Of a DNA stretch of 64,000 bases, positions 42,412-50,748 are shown piece after piece. Position 1 is the first letter of the stretch. The number at the start of each line of letters is the position of its first letter. Source of the stretch: Bdellovibrio reynosensis (lineage in GTDB: Bacteria; Bdellovibrionota; Bdellovibrionia; Bdellovibrionales; Bdellovibrionaceae); assembly GCF_022814725.1 (NCBI RefSeq), contig NZ_CP093442.1, positions 496,001-560,000 on the forward strand, given 5' to 3'. A program made the translations under genes and the position numbers. The notes under the pieces were generated by a model. The model searched no databases. It had not been told where the DNA came from and saw only the letters and a list, made by a program, of their open reading frames with translations.

Positions 42412-43350
42412 ATGTCTGAACAAATGCCACGTCATTCCCACAGCCATTCCCATAGCCATGCGCACGGTCATCACCATCATCATTCCCATGGCGGTGCCTT
42501 AGGAAGAATGAAATGGGCTTTGGCTTTAAATTTCGCTTTCGCTTGTATTGAACTGGTCGGTGGTTTGTGGACCAATTCAGTTGCGATTTTAAGTGATGCT
42601 CTTCATGATTTTGGCGACGCATTGGCGGTGGGGTTGGCCATCTTCCTAGAAAAACTTTCTCATAAAAAAAGTGATGGGGATTTTTCTTATGGTTACCGTC
42701 GATTTTCAACCCTGGGTGCCTTGATCACAGGAATTATTCTAATTCTTGGTTCAATCTTCATTCTTATTGAATCGATTCCGCGATTGTTGCAGCCCCAACA
42801 GCCCCATGCCGATGGGATGATACTTTTGGCGTTTCTGGGTGTGGCCGTCAATGGATTTGCCGCCTATCGGGTATCTAAAGGGGAATCACTGAATGAAAAG
42901 ATGCTGATGTGGCACATGATTGAAGATGTGCTGGGTTGGGTTCTAGTTTTAGTCGGTGCCATCGTCATGAAGTTTTATGATATTCCTCAGCTGGATGCGG
43001 GACTGGCCATCGCATTGGCGTTGTGGATTTTGTATAACGTCTTTAGAAATGTGCGCGAAGCTTTAAAAGTTTTCTTGATGGCTTCGCCGAATATCAAAAT
43101 TCATAGTGTAGAAAAAGAAATTTTAAAAATTCCAAAAGTCATCGATTTGCATCACGGTCACCTGTGGTCTTTGGACGGAGAAAATCATATTTACACTGTT
43201 CACGTGGTGGTAGCAGAAAATTCTACCATCCAGGATATGGAAAATGTGAAGCTTGCCATTAAAAAGCGTGTTCGTGATTTTGGCATCATCGAAGCGACCA
43301 TTGAAACTGAAATCGTCGGTGGCGCGTGCGTGGACCCATCCCACGAATAG
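42412..43350 (+). CDS. Cation diffusion facilitator (CzcD/ZitB-like metal exporter)
   Basis: A 312-residue CDF transporter that exports Zn2+ (or Co2+/Cd2+) in exchange for protons. The N-terminus is a His-rich metal-buffering arm (residues about 8-29, alternating HS/HH/HG). Six membrane helices follow, with the metal-site residues in SDALHDFGDALAVG (TM2) and WHMIEDVLGW (TM5). A C-terminal cytoplasmic ferredoxin-like domain has DLHHGHLWSLDGENHIYTVHVVV. Located between heme A synthase (divergent) and the pseudopilin operon. Confidence 0.94.
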   Translation: MSEQMPRHSHSHSHSHAHGHHHHHSHGGALGRMKWALALNFAFACIELVGGLWTNSVAILSDALHDFGDALAVGLAIFLEKLSHKKSDGDFSYGYRRFSTLGALITGIILILGSIFILIESIPRLLQPQQPHADGMILLAFLGVAVNGFAAYRVSKGESLNEKMLMWHMIEDVLGWVLVLVGAIVMKFYDIPQLDAGLAIALALWILYNVFRNVREALKVFLMASPNIKIHSVEKEILKIPKVIDLHHGHLWSLDGENHIYTVHVVVAENSTIQDMENVKLAIKKRVRDFGIIEATIETEIVGGACVDPSHE

Positions 43351-43459
43351 ATCCTATTGGTCCTCAAATAATATGAAATCAATTGAGTCCGATCTCACAC
43401 TGATTTATCTCAAAGTGAGACAGCAAATCTATTTCAATTTAGTAAATTTAAATTGTTGT

Positions 43460-43487
43460 ACAAGTTTTTCCTACGGAACGCCGATAA
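43460..43487 (+). promoter_or_regulatory. Sigma-28 (FliA)-type promoter of the pseudopilin operon
   Basis: GCCGATAA at 43480-43487 is a perfect match to the sigma-28 -10 consensus. ACAAGTTT at 43460-43467 matches 6 of 8 bases of the -35 consensus TAAAGTTT, with a 12-base spacer (11 is usual). The start of transcription would be near 43495, followed by AAGGA and the ATG at 43519. An imperfect hairpin (43393-43420) lies just upstream and could bind a regulator. Confidence 0.65.
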
Positions 43488-43518
43488 GAGGTCTGGGTAA
43501 AAGTAAGGAAAAACATTT

Positions 43519-46506
43519 ATGCTTAAAACGGTACGTAACTCAGCAGGTAATGTTTTATTGCAAATCTTGGCCGCCACCGCCGTGATGAGTACTTCTTTTT
43601 ATGTCCTTACGAATCAAGTAATTGGACAGAAAGAACAAGTAAGTAAAACGGCGAATTTGGTGAACCTCAAATTTGCTTTAAACAGTGCAATGGACTACGT
43701 TATTTTTGGTGTACGCCAAAAATATTGTTTTACCAATGATGATAAGCTTTTGAATGATGCCAACATCACGCAAAGTGGTAGTAACGTATCTAAATGTAAC
43801 CTGACTCATCCAGGCAGCGTTGAACGCCTGATCATGTCCACTGAACAAGAAAACTTTATCCGTAACTTGATTGCTTCAGGTCAGAACGTGGGGCCGGTGA
43901 ATGCAAATCAAATCCATTTAGATTCAATGCGCGCCTATATCTCATCAGATGCGGCGACAACAGAACATCCACTATTTCCAGTCTTAAAATCACTCAGAAT
44001 GGTCAAAGGACCCGACGGTCAAGCTATTGCCGTCAGCGGTATTTGGATAGAGCTGACTCGCGATAACAGTGAATACCTTCCGCGCTCGGGCCGTGAAGTT
44101 TATCTTACAGCGCGTGTTTATCTTGTCGCCAATAAGGCAGAAAATGAAGCTATCTCTTTAGGTAATAAAACCGCAGAGCTGGTTTCTCAAATTGTTATTT
44201 ATCCCCGCGAAGTGGGTTCCTTTGCATTATTAGTTCCAAACGATTTGCATCTAGATACATCTTGGGATGCAATCATGGATAAAGGGGATGTGGCGATTCA
44301 TAAATTTGGAAGCCGCAAAGATCTTGGCGCTAGCCAGGGATTGGTATTTCAAAGTCCTGTCTTTGTAAATCGCCACCTTTATGTTCCTTATGACTCTGGC
44401 ACGGGGGATGCTACTGATACCTCCATACCATACTCGGCGGTGACTTTTGCTGACCGCGTTTATCTTGGTAACGGTTGGGTTCGTTCTGCAAACAAAGAGT
44501 ACTCTCCGCGCTCTGCCGGTGGAACTACAGACCGTTATTGGGCGGATGCTAGAACTTTCGGTGGATTTTTAAAAGGTATTGAAAATGACGGTGGCGCTGA
44601 TGCCGGTCTTCAATACTTTGCAAAAATGGTAACGGGAACTCAACCTAACACTGAACTTATGAGCAAATGTACCGAGTATGAGCAAAACAAAGCCAGTGCT
44701 AAATTCTTATTAAGTACTGAAATGGGTGCTCGTTTGCGCGAAAGTACAACCAACGATTTTGATTATCGTTTGTTTCTTTCATCAGGAAACTATTTTAAAA
44801 AGCAAAGTAATGCCTTGATCCTAGATAAATCCGCATGGGGCACCGGCACGGCCGTTGTGTCTTCCAATGATTATAATGATGCGGTGGTAAGTCTAAAAAT
44901 CGTTGTGGGGGAACGCGCGGTTGAAGCTCAATTCCCACGGGAAGCTAAAGGTAAGTTCGTAGTTCAAGTGGGATCCCCTGAATTGCTAGCCTCTTATAAG
45001 GGTGCAGTCAATTCAACAAAATCGACTTATGATGCTGCGAAAACAAAATACAGTGACTATGAATCACAGCTTTCATCGTTAAATAAAAGTTTAAAAATAG
45101 CTAAAGAAAAACTGGCTGAAGAAGAAGCAAAACCAGTAGAACCAAAGAAATCTTCAACAACAACAACAACAACAATGACTGCACAAGGCACTTCTACGCA
45201 AAAATCAGCGACGGTTGAAGAATCAGCTGCGGTTGATGATTCGGGTGGCTCATCCAGCTCCTCTAAAGGTAAAGGAAAAGACGTCGTCGTAGAGGAAGAA
45301 GAAGAAAAAGTCGATTATCAAAATCCTAAAGTGATCGCGCAGCTTGAAAAAGAAATCGACGGCCTTAATAAAAATATTGCTGACCTTAAAAACAATAAAA
45401 TGCCAAGTCAGCAATCATTGATCGACCAAGCATCTAAGGCCTATGATTCAGCGAAGTCGGATCTTAATAAATATGAACTAATCGTTGCAAATCCTCCAGT
45501 GATCGAAATCGCAACTTCAAAAGTGAATTCGTATTACGGCTTTACTGCTTACGATAAATTAAATTTGGATGTAAATGTCAAAAATCCTAAGAACCTATTA
45601 GATAAAAATGGGAATTTAGTGGCGCCTGTTGTGCGCATCCAGGCTTATGACAGTACTTACTATAATAGTATGTCGACATCAAAAACTCCGAATCAAAACC
45701 TAGTAGGATATTTGAATTTCGAGTTTGACGGTTCTAAGACCAATCTTGTAGCTCCTTACTCAGTGTCCCGTAAGGCAGATTCTTCTGCCATCGCACTGAA
45801 CGAAGGTGAACAGGACTGGGCGGCTTTTGAACAGGAATGTCAAGAAGCTCGTAATGCCCAAACATCCCAATCCTTTGGTGGTGCGGGTTGGGACGTGAGT
45901 TTCGCTTCAGGAACTCGCACATCATGGAACTTCGCCGGTGGTCAAAAGATTGGTAAAGATCCAGGCATTGATAAAATGTCCTTTGAAAATCAAACCCGCG
46001 CGAATGCAACATTCCAAGTTCGTTCGATTGTCGGGGCTTGCGTGATTACGAAAACTTCTGACTTTATCACAGGCTTTTTTGCCTGCGACAGTTTAGAAAT
46101 TGAAGAGCGTTCGACTCCACTAAGAATTATTGGTACCTTCATCGTTGGTAAAATGAGAATCCATCCGACCGCCATCAAAGCGGGTATCAGCTGGAGTTCG
46201 ATTTATCATCCACAAGCCTACAAGGAACTTCGCGGTGCCAATGGTGTTTTACGCTCTATGAGCGGTCGCGATTGCAATGCCGCGAACAACGAGCCTATTT
46301 GGCACCCAATTCCGTCTGTGCAAACGGTGGCGGATCGTATGACTTGCAATACCATCAGTCTTCGCGCCAAAGCAGATCCATTCCAATGGACTGCAGTGGA
46401 TCCTGATTGCGGTATTAATCCTAATAAAAAATCATCGAACACGACATGTAAACGCCGTCTGGTTCGCTTCTACGTCGTCGAACAATCAAGAGAGGGATCG
46501 TTATGA
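43519..46506 (+). CDS. Giant GspK/PilX-like minor pseudopilin (candidate tip protein)
   Basis: A 995-residue protein. The N-terminus NSAGNVLLQILAATAVMSTSF looks like a prepilin helix with the Gly before the cleavage point. However, position +1 is Asn and position +5 is Gln, not Glu; GspK and PilX tip subunits likewise lack Glu5. The globular part contains a coiled coil (about 495-545 and 605-655) around an acidic, Thr/Ser-rich linker encoded in part by (CAA)7 at 45155-45175. The C-terminal part has many Cys residues. Ribosome-binding site AAGGA. It overlaps the PilV-like gene by four bases. Large size suggests an adhesive tip, which is inference. Confidence 0.65.
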   Translation: MLKTVRNSAGNVLLQILAATAVMSTSFYVLTNQVIGQKEQVSKTANLVNLKFALNSAMDYVIFGVRQKYCFTNDDKLLNDANITQSGSNVSKCNLTHPGSVERLIMSTEQENFIRNLIASGQNVGPVNANQIHLDSMRAYISSDAATTEHPLFPVLKSLRMVKGPDGQAIAVSGIWIELTRDNSEYLPRSGREVYLTARVYLVANKAENEAISLGNKTAELVSQIVIYPREVGSFALLVPNDLHLDTSWDAIMDKGDVAIHKFGSRKDLGASQGLVFQSPVFVNRHLYVPYDSGTGDATDTSIPYSAVTFADRVYLGNGWVRSANKEYSPRSAGGTTDRYWADARTFGGFLKGIENDGGADAGLQYFAKMVTGTQPNTELMSKCTEYEQNKASAKFLLSTEMGARLRESTTNDFDYRLFLSSGNYFKKQSNALILDKSAWGTGTAVVSSNDYNDAVVSLKIVVGERAVEAQFPREAKGKFVVQVGSPELLASYKGAVNSTKSTYDAAKTKYSDYESQLSSLNKSLKIAKEKLAEEEAKPVEPKKSSTTTTTTMTAQGTSTQKSATVEESAAVDDSGGSSSSSKGKGKDVVVEEEEEKVDYQNPKVIAQLEKEIDGLNKNIADLKNNKMPSQQSLIDQASKAYDSAKSDLNKYELIVANPPVIEIATSKVNSYYGFTAYDKLNLDVNVKNPKNLLDKNGNLVAPVVRIQAYDSTYYNSMSTSKTPNQNLVGYLNFEFDGSKTNLVAPYSVSRKADSSAIALNEGEQDWAAFEQECQEARNAQTSQSFGGAGWDVSFASGTRTSWNFAGGQKIGKDPGIDKMSFENQTRANATFQVRSIVGACVITKTSDFITGFFACDSLEIEERSTPLRIIGTFIVGKMRIHPTAIKAGISWSSIYHPQAYKELRGANGVLRSMSGRDCNAANNEPIWHPIPSVQTVADRMTCNTISLRAKADPFQWTAVDPDCGINPNKKSSNTTCKRRLVRFYVVEQSREGSL
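45155..45175 (+). repeat. (CAA)7 trinucleotide repeat inside the giant pseudopilin gene
   Basis: Seven CAA units in a row are translated in frame as a run of Thr in the linker. Unit gain or loss would change linker length without a frameshift. Confidence 0.9.
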
Positions 46507-46961
46507 GAACCTTCCCAAGTAATAACAAAGGTCAATCCATCATTGAGGTTCTGGTTGGTTTGGGGATGATCTCTGCCATCGGATTTACCTTCATCGGTGG
46601 GATGATGTCGTTAAAAGAAACTACTAAAGGCACACTTGTCACTTCATCGACTGAAAAACAAGTCAGTGACATCGCAGAAAATATCAAATCCGGCGTTGAA
46701 AACTATCAGGTGAACTTCCGTTATGACGAAGGAACATCAACGGTTTTAGCTTTGGACAATCTTCCAATGGCTTGGGATAACGGCAAGGTGGCGCCTAAAT
46801 CAGCAGAGACAACGACATGGCAAGGAACCTACGGTTACACAATTCAACCCTATGAAGCTTATCGCGGTTTATACAAAGTGACTCTTCGTATGACCCATAA
46901 AAGCTGGGCTGAAAAGGGCGAAAAATACAGAGACTATATTTTCGTGGTGAGTGCAAAATGA
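46503..46961 (+). CDS. Type IV prepilin-like protein, PilV/GspI type
   Basis: A 152-residue prepilin. The class III signal is visible as NNKG followed by QSIIEVLVGLGMISAIGF, with Glu at mature position 5 and a hydrophobic helix of about 20 residues. The C-terminal part is a small beta-rich domain (TTWQGTYGYTIQPYEAYRGLYKVTLRM). Size and position between a GspK/PilX-like and a PilW/GspJ-like gene point to the minor pseudopilin PilV/GspI. Both junctions overlap by four bases, so the subunits are made together. Confidence 0.8.
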   Translation: MRTFPSNNKGQSIIEVLVGLGMISAIGFTFIGGMMSLKETTKGTLVTSSTEKQVSDIAENIKSGVENYQVNFRYDEGTSTVLALDNLPMAWDNGKVAPKSAETTTWQGTYGYTIQPYEAYRGLYKVTLRMTHKSWAEKGEKYRDYIFVVSAK

Positions 46962-47980
46962 TTATAAGAAATAATAAAGGGTTCACTGCAGTAGAACTAA
47001 TGATTGGGATCGGCCTCGCGGCTGTTCTAACCACAGCGATTGTGTCGACTCAGCTGATGGTTTCCCGTGATCAAGTGAAAATGTCGAAAGATCTTGAACA
47101 AAGCATTGATAAAAACATGGCAGAACGGATTGTTTTCTCGGATCTTAACGGGATTGATCCTTCTTACAACAATGTTCTGCAAAAAGATGATAGCGGCCGT
47201 TACTTCTTTGATTACTATCCGGATGTCCCTGCCAACGTTATTACGGATGGATTAGAACGAAAAATCACCCTGAAGGTCACTGGGACCCAAGAGATTTATA
47301 TTGTCGTATCTGATCTTAAAGCAGGTCCGCTATTAAATTATGATCCGGTGAAAGCGTACAATGTGGGCGCAGCACCGGCTGATTTTAATCAAGCTGCAAG
47401 CTTGCAATTCGTGTCTTTGAATAAAAATAATTTTTTAACGGATCCGGGGCAGTCCAATCGTTCAGCGATGTGGCAAAGTGGTAAAATTCTTATGCTTGAT
47501 ACGCCAGCGCGTATTCGCCCGCTGGTCAATGGAACTGTTAACATGAAGATTGCTCCGCGCAGTCCTATTTTTGTGGGTTCTGTGCAAGGTGTGAACTTAT
47601 TAAGTGATTCGATGATTCAAAAAGTATTGAATTTAAAACATCCTGAAACGGGCGTCGTTATCGCTAATGCAGACCAGTTTTTAAGAAACGTTCCTTCAAT
47701 TGGTGGTGGTCAATCTATCATTCGCTTAAAGGGCGTGAAAATTATTAAATACTCTTTGAAAAAATATGAAGACGGTCGTTATAAAACAACACCCGCGTAT
47801 CTATATAAATCTGAATACGTAGGAAGCGGTGTGTGGAGCGAGCCATTTCTTCTTTCCGACGGTGTTGCGGAATTTTCGCTGCGACGTGAATCTGTTTTAA
47901 AAAGAATGATTTATTTTAATATTAAAAAAGCTGAGTTTAAAGATCAGGCACTGACTTCAAATTCGGCACAAAGTAAGTAA
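46958..47980 (+). CDS. Type IV prepilin-like protein, PilW/GspJ type
   Basis: A 340-residue prepilin with the signal NNKG followed by FTAVELMIGIGLAAVL (Phe at +1, Glu at +5). Its length, larger than the PilV-like partner, and its place in the operon fit PilW/GspJ. The large C-terminal region is beta-rich with no recognised domain. Processing needs a PilD-type peptidase, which is not in the window. With the preceding two genes it would make a minor-pseudopilin tip complex for a type IV pilus or type II secretion pseudopilus. Confidence 0.8.
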   Translation: MIIRNNKGFTAVELMIGIGLAAVLTTAIVSTQLMVSRDQVKMSKDLEQSIDKNMAERIVFSDLNGIDPSYNNVLQKDDSGRYFFDYYPDVPANVITDGLERKITLKVTGTQEIYIVVSDLKAGPLLNYDPVKAYNVGAAPADFNQAASLQFVSLNKNNFLTDPGQSNRSAMWQSGKILMLDTPARIRPLVNGTVNMKIAPRSPIFVGSVQGVNLLSDSMIQKVLNLKHPETGVVIANADQFLRNVPSIGGGQSIIRLKGVKIIKYSLKKYEDGRYKTTPAYLYKSEYVGSGVWSEPFLLSDGVAEFSLRRESVLKRMIYFNIKKAEFKDQALTSNSAQSK

Positions 47981-47996
47981 AAGTTTCTGGGGGGAA

Positions 47997-49253
47997 ATGA
48001 TGAAAACAAATACAAACAAACTAGCGATGCTGGTTGCCCTGGTTGCCTTATCCGAAGGTGCTCAAGCCGGGGATAAAGATTTCCCTATGGCGGTGAGTTC
48101 TGCGACGTCGGGGGAGTCTGTAATCTCAGCTCCGGCTTCGGGATTAGTCACCCGCACCGGAAAAGATAATACGATTATTAAAATCAACAACTCTTGCTTT
48201 GGTACCAACCTTCGCGGTGTCGGTAATCCCTTAGCGCCAAGAGCCACGATCACTGCCAACTTGAATATGGTGATTGGTGGAAAAGAATATGAAATTATGG
48301 TGAAGTATCCATCTCAGTTGGTCACTCCAATGGGAATGGTGGCGCCAAAGATTCAACCGATGTCTTCAAGCAACTATAAAATCGGAAAAGATGGCGGCGG
48401 ATCTGCAGCTATTTTTGGTAATACAGTTTTATTAAACACACCGATTCCTGCAGGGGTCACAGTCGACAGCTCAGGTAAAATTACCATCAGCGATAAAGGT
48501 TCAATTTATCTAAAATCCTATTCCTTCGAACAAGAGGTGGATGATTGTAATGACAAAAAGCCTGTTTATGGCAGCTATGGATACTCGTCTGAAATTCCAA
48601 CAGTCGCTTGCGGCGATTACATGGGTAAGTCGGGTCCTGTATCAGCTTCATTTGGTGGAATCTCTGTAGCATCTGATAAAACAAGTATCGAAGTGAACGT
48701 GGCTTTTCCAGGTCAAACAGGATTCTGCGGTGGTTACTGGTCGCCACTGATGGTGTTCTTTGATGACAGCCGTCCGCGCTTTGATAACTCAAGTGATTTT
48801 CCTTTAAACCCAATGAACAAAACGATGTGGCCGGAAGCAAATGCGCCGGGTTGGTTTGTGGCTTACGATCGAGATAAATCAGGTCTTATCGATAAAAAAG
48901 AAGAGCTTTTCGGTGACACAGTTTCTACTGAAAATGGCTTTGAAGTTTTAAAAAAATTAGATAGCAATAAAGATGGTTTCATCGATAAGAAAGATAAGAC
49001 CTTCAAAAAGCTAGTTCTATGGAATGATAAAAATGGTGATGGTATTTCGCAAAAAGAAGAAATGCTAAAACTTGCAGAAAAAGTAATGAAGATTTCTTTA
49101 GACTATGAAAAAGGCGTTATCACACCGATGGGACACTACGCCGAAGCTCGAGAGCGCTCTAAGTTTTGGTATAAAGATAATGGCAAAGTGAAGACAGGGG
49201 ATATCGTCGATATCTGGTTGTCGCCGGCACCAGTTAAATTGAGTCAAAACTAA
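47997..49253 (+). CDS. Exported protein with EF-hand calcium-binding loops
   Basis: A 418-residue exported protein with a signal peptide ending EGAQA. The N-terminal about 280 residues are beta-rich with several Cys (CFGTN, DDCNDKKP, VACGDYMG, GFCGGYW). The C-terminal third has three EF-hand-type loops: DRDKSGLIDKKE (about residue 290), DSNKDGFIDKKD (about 321) and DKNGDGISQKEE (about 342). Each has Asp/Asn at positions 1, 3 and 5 and Gly at 6. It lies 16 bases after the PilW-like gene with GGGGGG as ribosome-binding site, and a terminator follows. Calcium-dependent control of a pilus tip, as by PilY1 elsewhere, is a possible analogy. Confidence 0.75.
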   Translation: MMKTNTNKLAMLVALVALSEGAQAGDKDFPMAVSSATSGESVISAPASGLVTRTGKDNTIIKINNSCFGTNLRGVGNPLAPRATITANLNMVIGGKEYEIMVKYPSQLVTPMGMVAPKIQPMSSSNYKIGKDGGGSAAIFGNTVLLNTPIPAGVTVDSSGKITISDKGSIYLKSYSFEQEVDDCNDKKPVYGSYGYSSEIPTVACGDYMGKSGPVSASFGGISVASDKTSIEVNVAFPGQTGFCGGYWSPLMVFFDDSRPRFDNSSDFPLNPMNKTMWPEANAPGWFVAYDRDKSGLIDKKEELFGDTVSTENGFEVLKKLDSNKDGFIDKKDKTFKKLVLWNDKNGDGISQKEEMLKLAEKVMKISLDYEKGVITPMGHYAEARERSKFWYKDNGKVKTGDIVDIWLSPAPVKLSQN

Positions 49254-49277
49254 TACCTACTAAAAAGTGATCATCAT

Positions 49278-49306
49278 AAAAAAGGGAGCAAACGCTCCCT
49301 TTTTTA
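49278..49306. terminator. Bidirectional terminator after the pseudopilin operon
   Basis: GGGAGC (49284-49289) and GCTCCC (49294-49299) form the stem core, flanked by A and T runs that extend it on both sides. It serves the plus-strand operon and overlaps the stop codon of the convergent AarF gene. Confidence 0.9.
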
Positions 49307-50701
49307 TTTTATTTTCTCGATATATTTTAAAAGTAAATCTCGGCCACGACATTTTGCCCGAAGCATAGATAAGAATATAAAGACGCCACCCGTTTTACGA
49401 TCTAAGAAAATGATTTCCCGCGGAGGCGTTCGCCAAGAATGCTTGCGAATAATCTGAAACACTTTTTTTGACAGACGCTGTGGTAAATCCGTATTTTTCC
49501 AATCGTAATTGCCGTCTTTATCGATTTGTCCCGCATTGTTGCGAGGGTCCTCGTAAGAAATAAATGGTTCTACGGTTTCTAAGCAGAACTGTTGAAAAAG
49601 GTCCTTAAGGTCATCGGTGTCTTTTTCGTCGATAAACTTCAGTTCTAGAGCCGCCTTCATAAACATCTCGCGATCATTAAAAAGCGTGCCCTTCACCATG
49701 CGACGGTACGGAATTAAAAAATCCTTTTCATAGGCGCGGGTGGCACCAAAATCATAAAGAACAATTTGATCATGGCCTTGGGGATTGATGCGAATGCGAT
49801 AATTTCCGCTGTGGGGGTCGGTCTGCACCACCCCCCATTCAAATACCTCGCGGAAATAAAGATCTAAAAAGTTCAAAGCCAGCTTGTTGCGTCTTTCTTG
49901 GGGTAAACTTTGAATCAAAGGGTCATCGGCTCTTAAACCTCGCTCAAAACTTGTCGCTAAAATTTTCGGACCTGAAAATTCTCGAAGGACCTTCGGCACC
50001 ACATAACGACTGTCATTTTTAAGGCGCTCGTAAAAGTCTTCCGTCAATTGAGCTTCCAGTTCATAGTTCGTCTCTTGAACCAACATTTCCCGCACTTCGG
50101 CAAACACAGGATCCATATTAATATCCCGCGGTAACAACTTTAATGTATTCAACAGTGTGCGAATGGCCTTTAAGTCGCTATCTATGGCGCGATCTACATT
50201 CGGATACTGAATTTTTAGAACGATGGTTTCGCCGGTGGCTTTGATGCGGGCCCGGTGAACTTGACCCATCGATGCCGACGCCAAGGCCTCTTTTTCTACG
50301 TCTAAAAGTGCCAGTTTTTCTGCCGGCAGATTTTTTTTCAACGTCGGTTCAATGGCATCCCAAGAAAGGGGCGCTGAATCAGATTGCAGAGATTTTAAAA
50401 GTTCATTGGCTTCAGGAGGGAAAAAATGTTCGCCATACATAGAAAGCATTTGTCCTGCTTTCATGAGGCTTCCCTTTAATTCACCTAACTCAGAACTGAT
50501 GACAGAGGCCTGATTCTGTAAAAGCCTTTTCCAGTTTTCTTCTTTAGCTTCTTTATTTTTAAGAGCTGAACTGACGCCATGTTGGGCAATAGAAGCCCCT
50601 GCCTGCAAAGTTATCTTTGCTAAAGACAAGCTGCGTGAAAACATCGAGGATTTGATCTTATCCAAGCTTTTTTGTTTTTTGGCAGATTTTTTGTCGTCCA
50701 T
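49304..50701 (-). CDS. ABC1/AarF (UbiB-family) atypical kinase
   Basis: A 465-residue protein-kinase-like protein of the UbiB/ADCK family. The family-specific KxGQ helix is seen as GSLMKAGQMLSMYG (residues about 78-90). The nucleotide loop is ASASMGQVHRA, the lysine strand IVLKIQYPNV, the catalytic-type loop TDPHSGNYR and the metal motif LYDFGATR. These proteins support ubiquinone or isoprenoid-lipid metabolism. Unlike E. coli UbiB, no C-terminal transmembrane pair is evident. Divergent from the photolyase gene. Confidence 0.9.
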   Translation of the reverse strand: MDDKKSAKKQKSLDKIKSSMFSRSLSLAKITLQAGASIAQHGVSSALKNKEAKEENWKRLLQNQASVISSELGELKGSLMKAGQMLSMYGEHFFPPEANELLKSLQSDSAPLSWDAIEPTLKKNLPAEKLALLDVEKEALASASMGQVHRARIKATGETIVLKIQYPNVDRAIDSDLKAIRTLLNTLKLLPRDINMDPVFAEVREMLVQETNYELEAQLTEDFYERLKNDSRYVVPKVLREFSGPKILATSFERGLRADDPLIQSLPQERRNKLALNFLDLYFREVFEWGVVQTDPHSGNYRIRINPQGHDQIVLYDFGATRAYEKDFLIPYRRMVKGTLFNDREMFMKAALELKFIDEKDTDDLKDLFQQFCLETVEPFISYEDPRNNAGQIDKDGNYDWKNTDLPQRLSKKVFQIIRKHSWRTPPREIIFLDRKTGGVFIFLSMLRAKCRGRDLLLKYIEKIK

Positions 50702-50748
50702 TCCTTGTCAATTTACCTTAACTTTGCCAAATGTTAAATTAATTTTCT

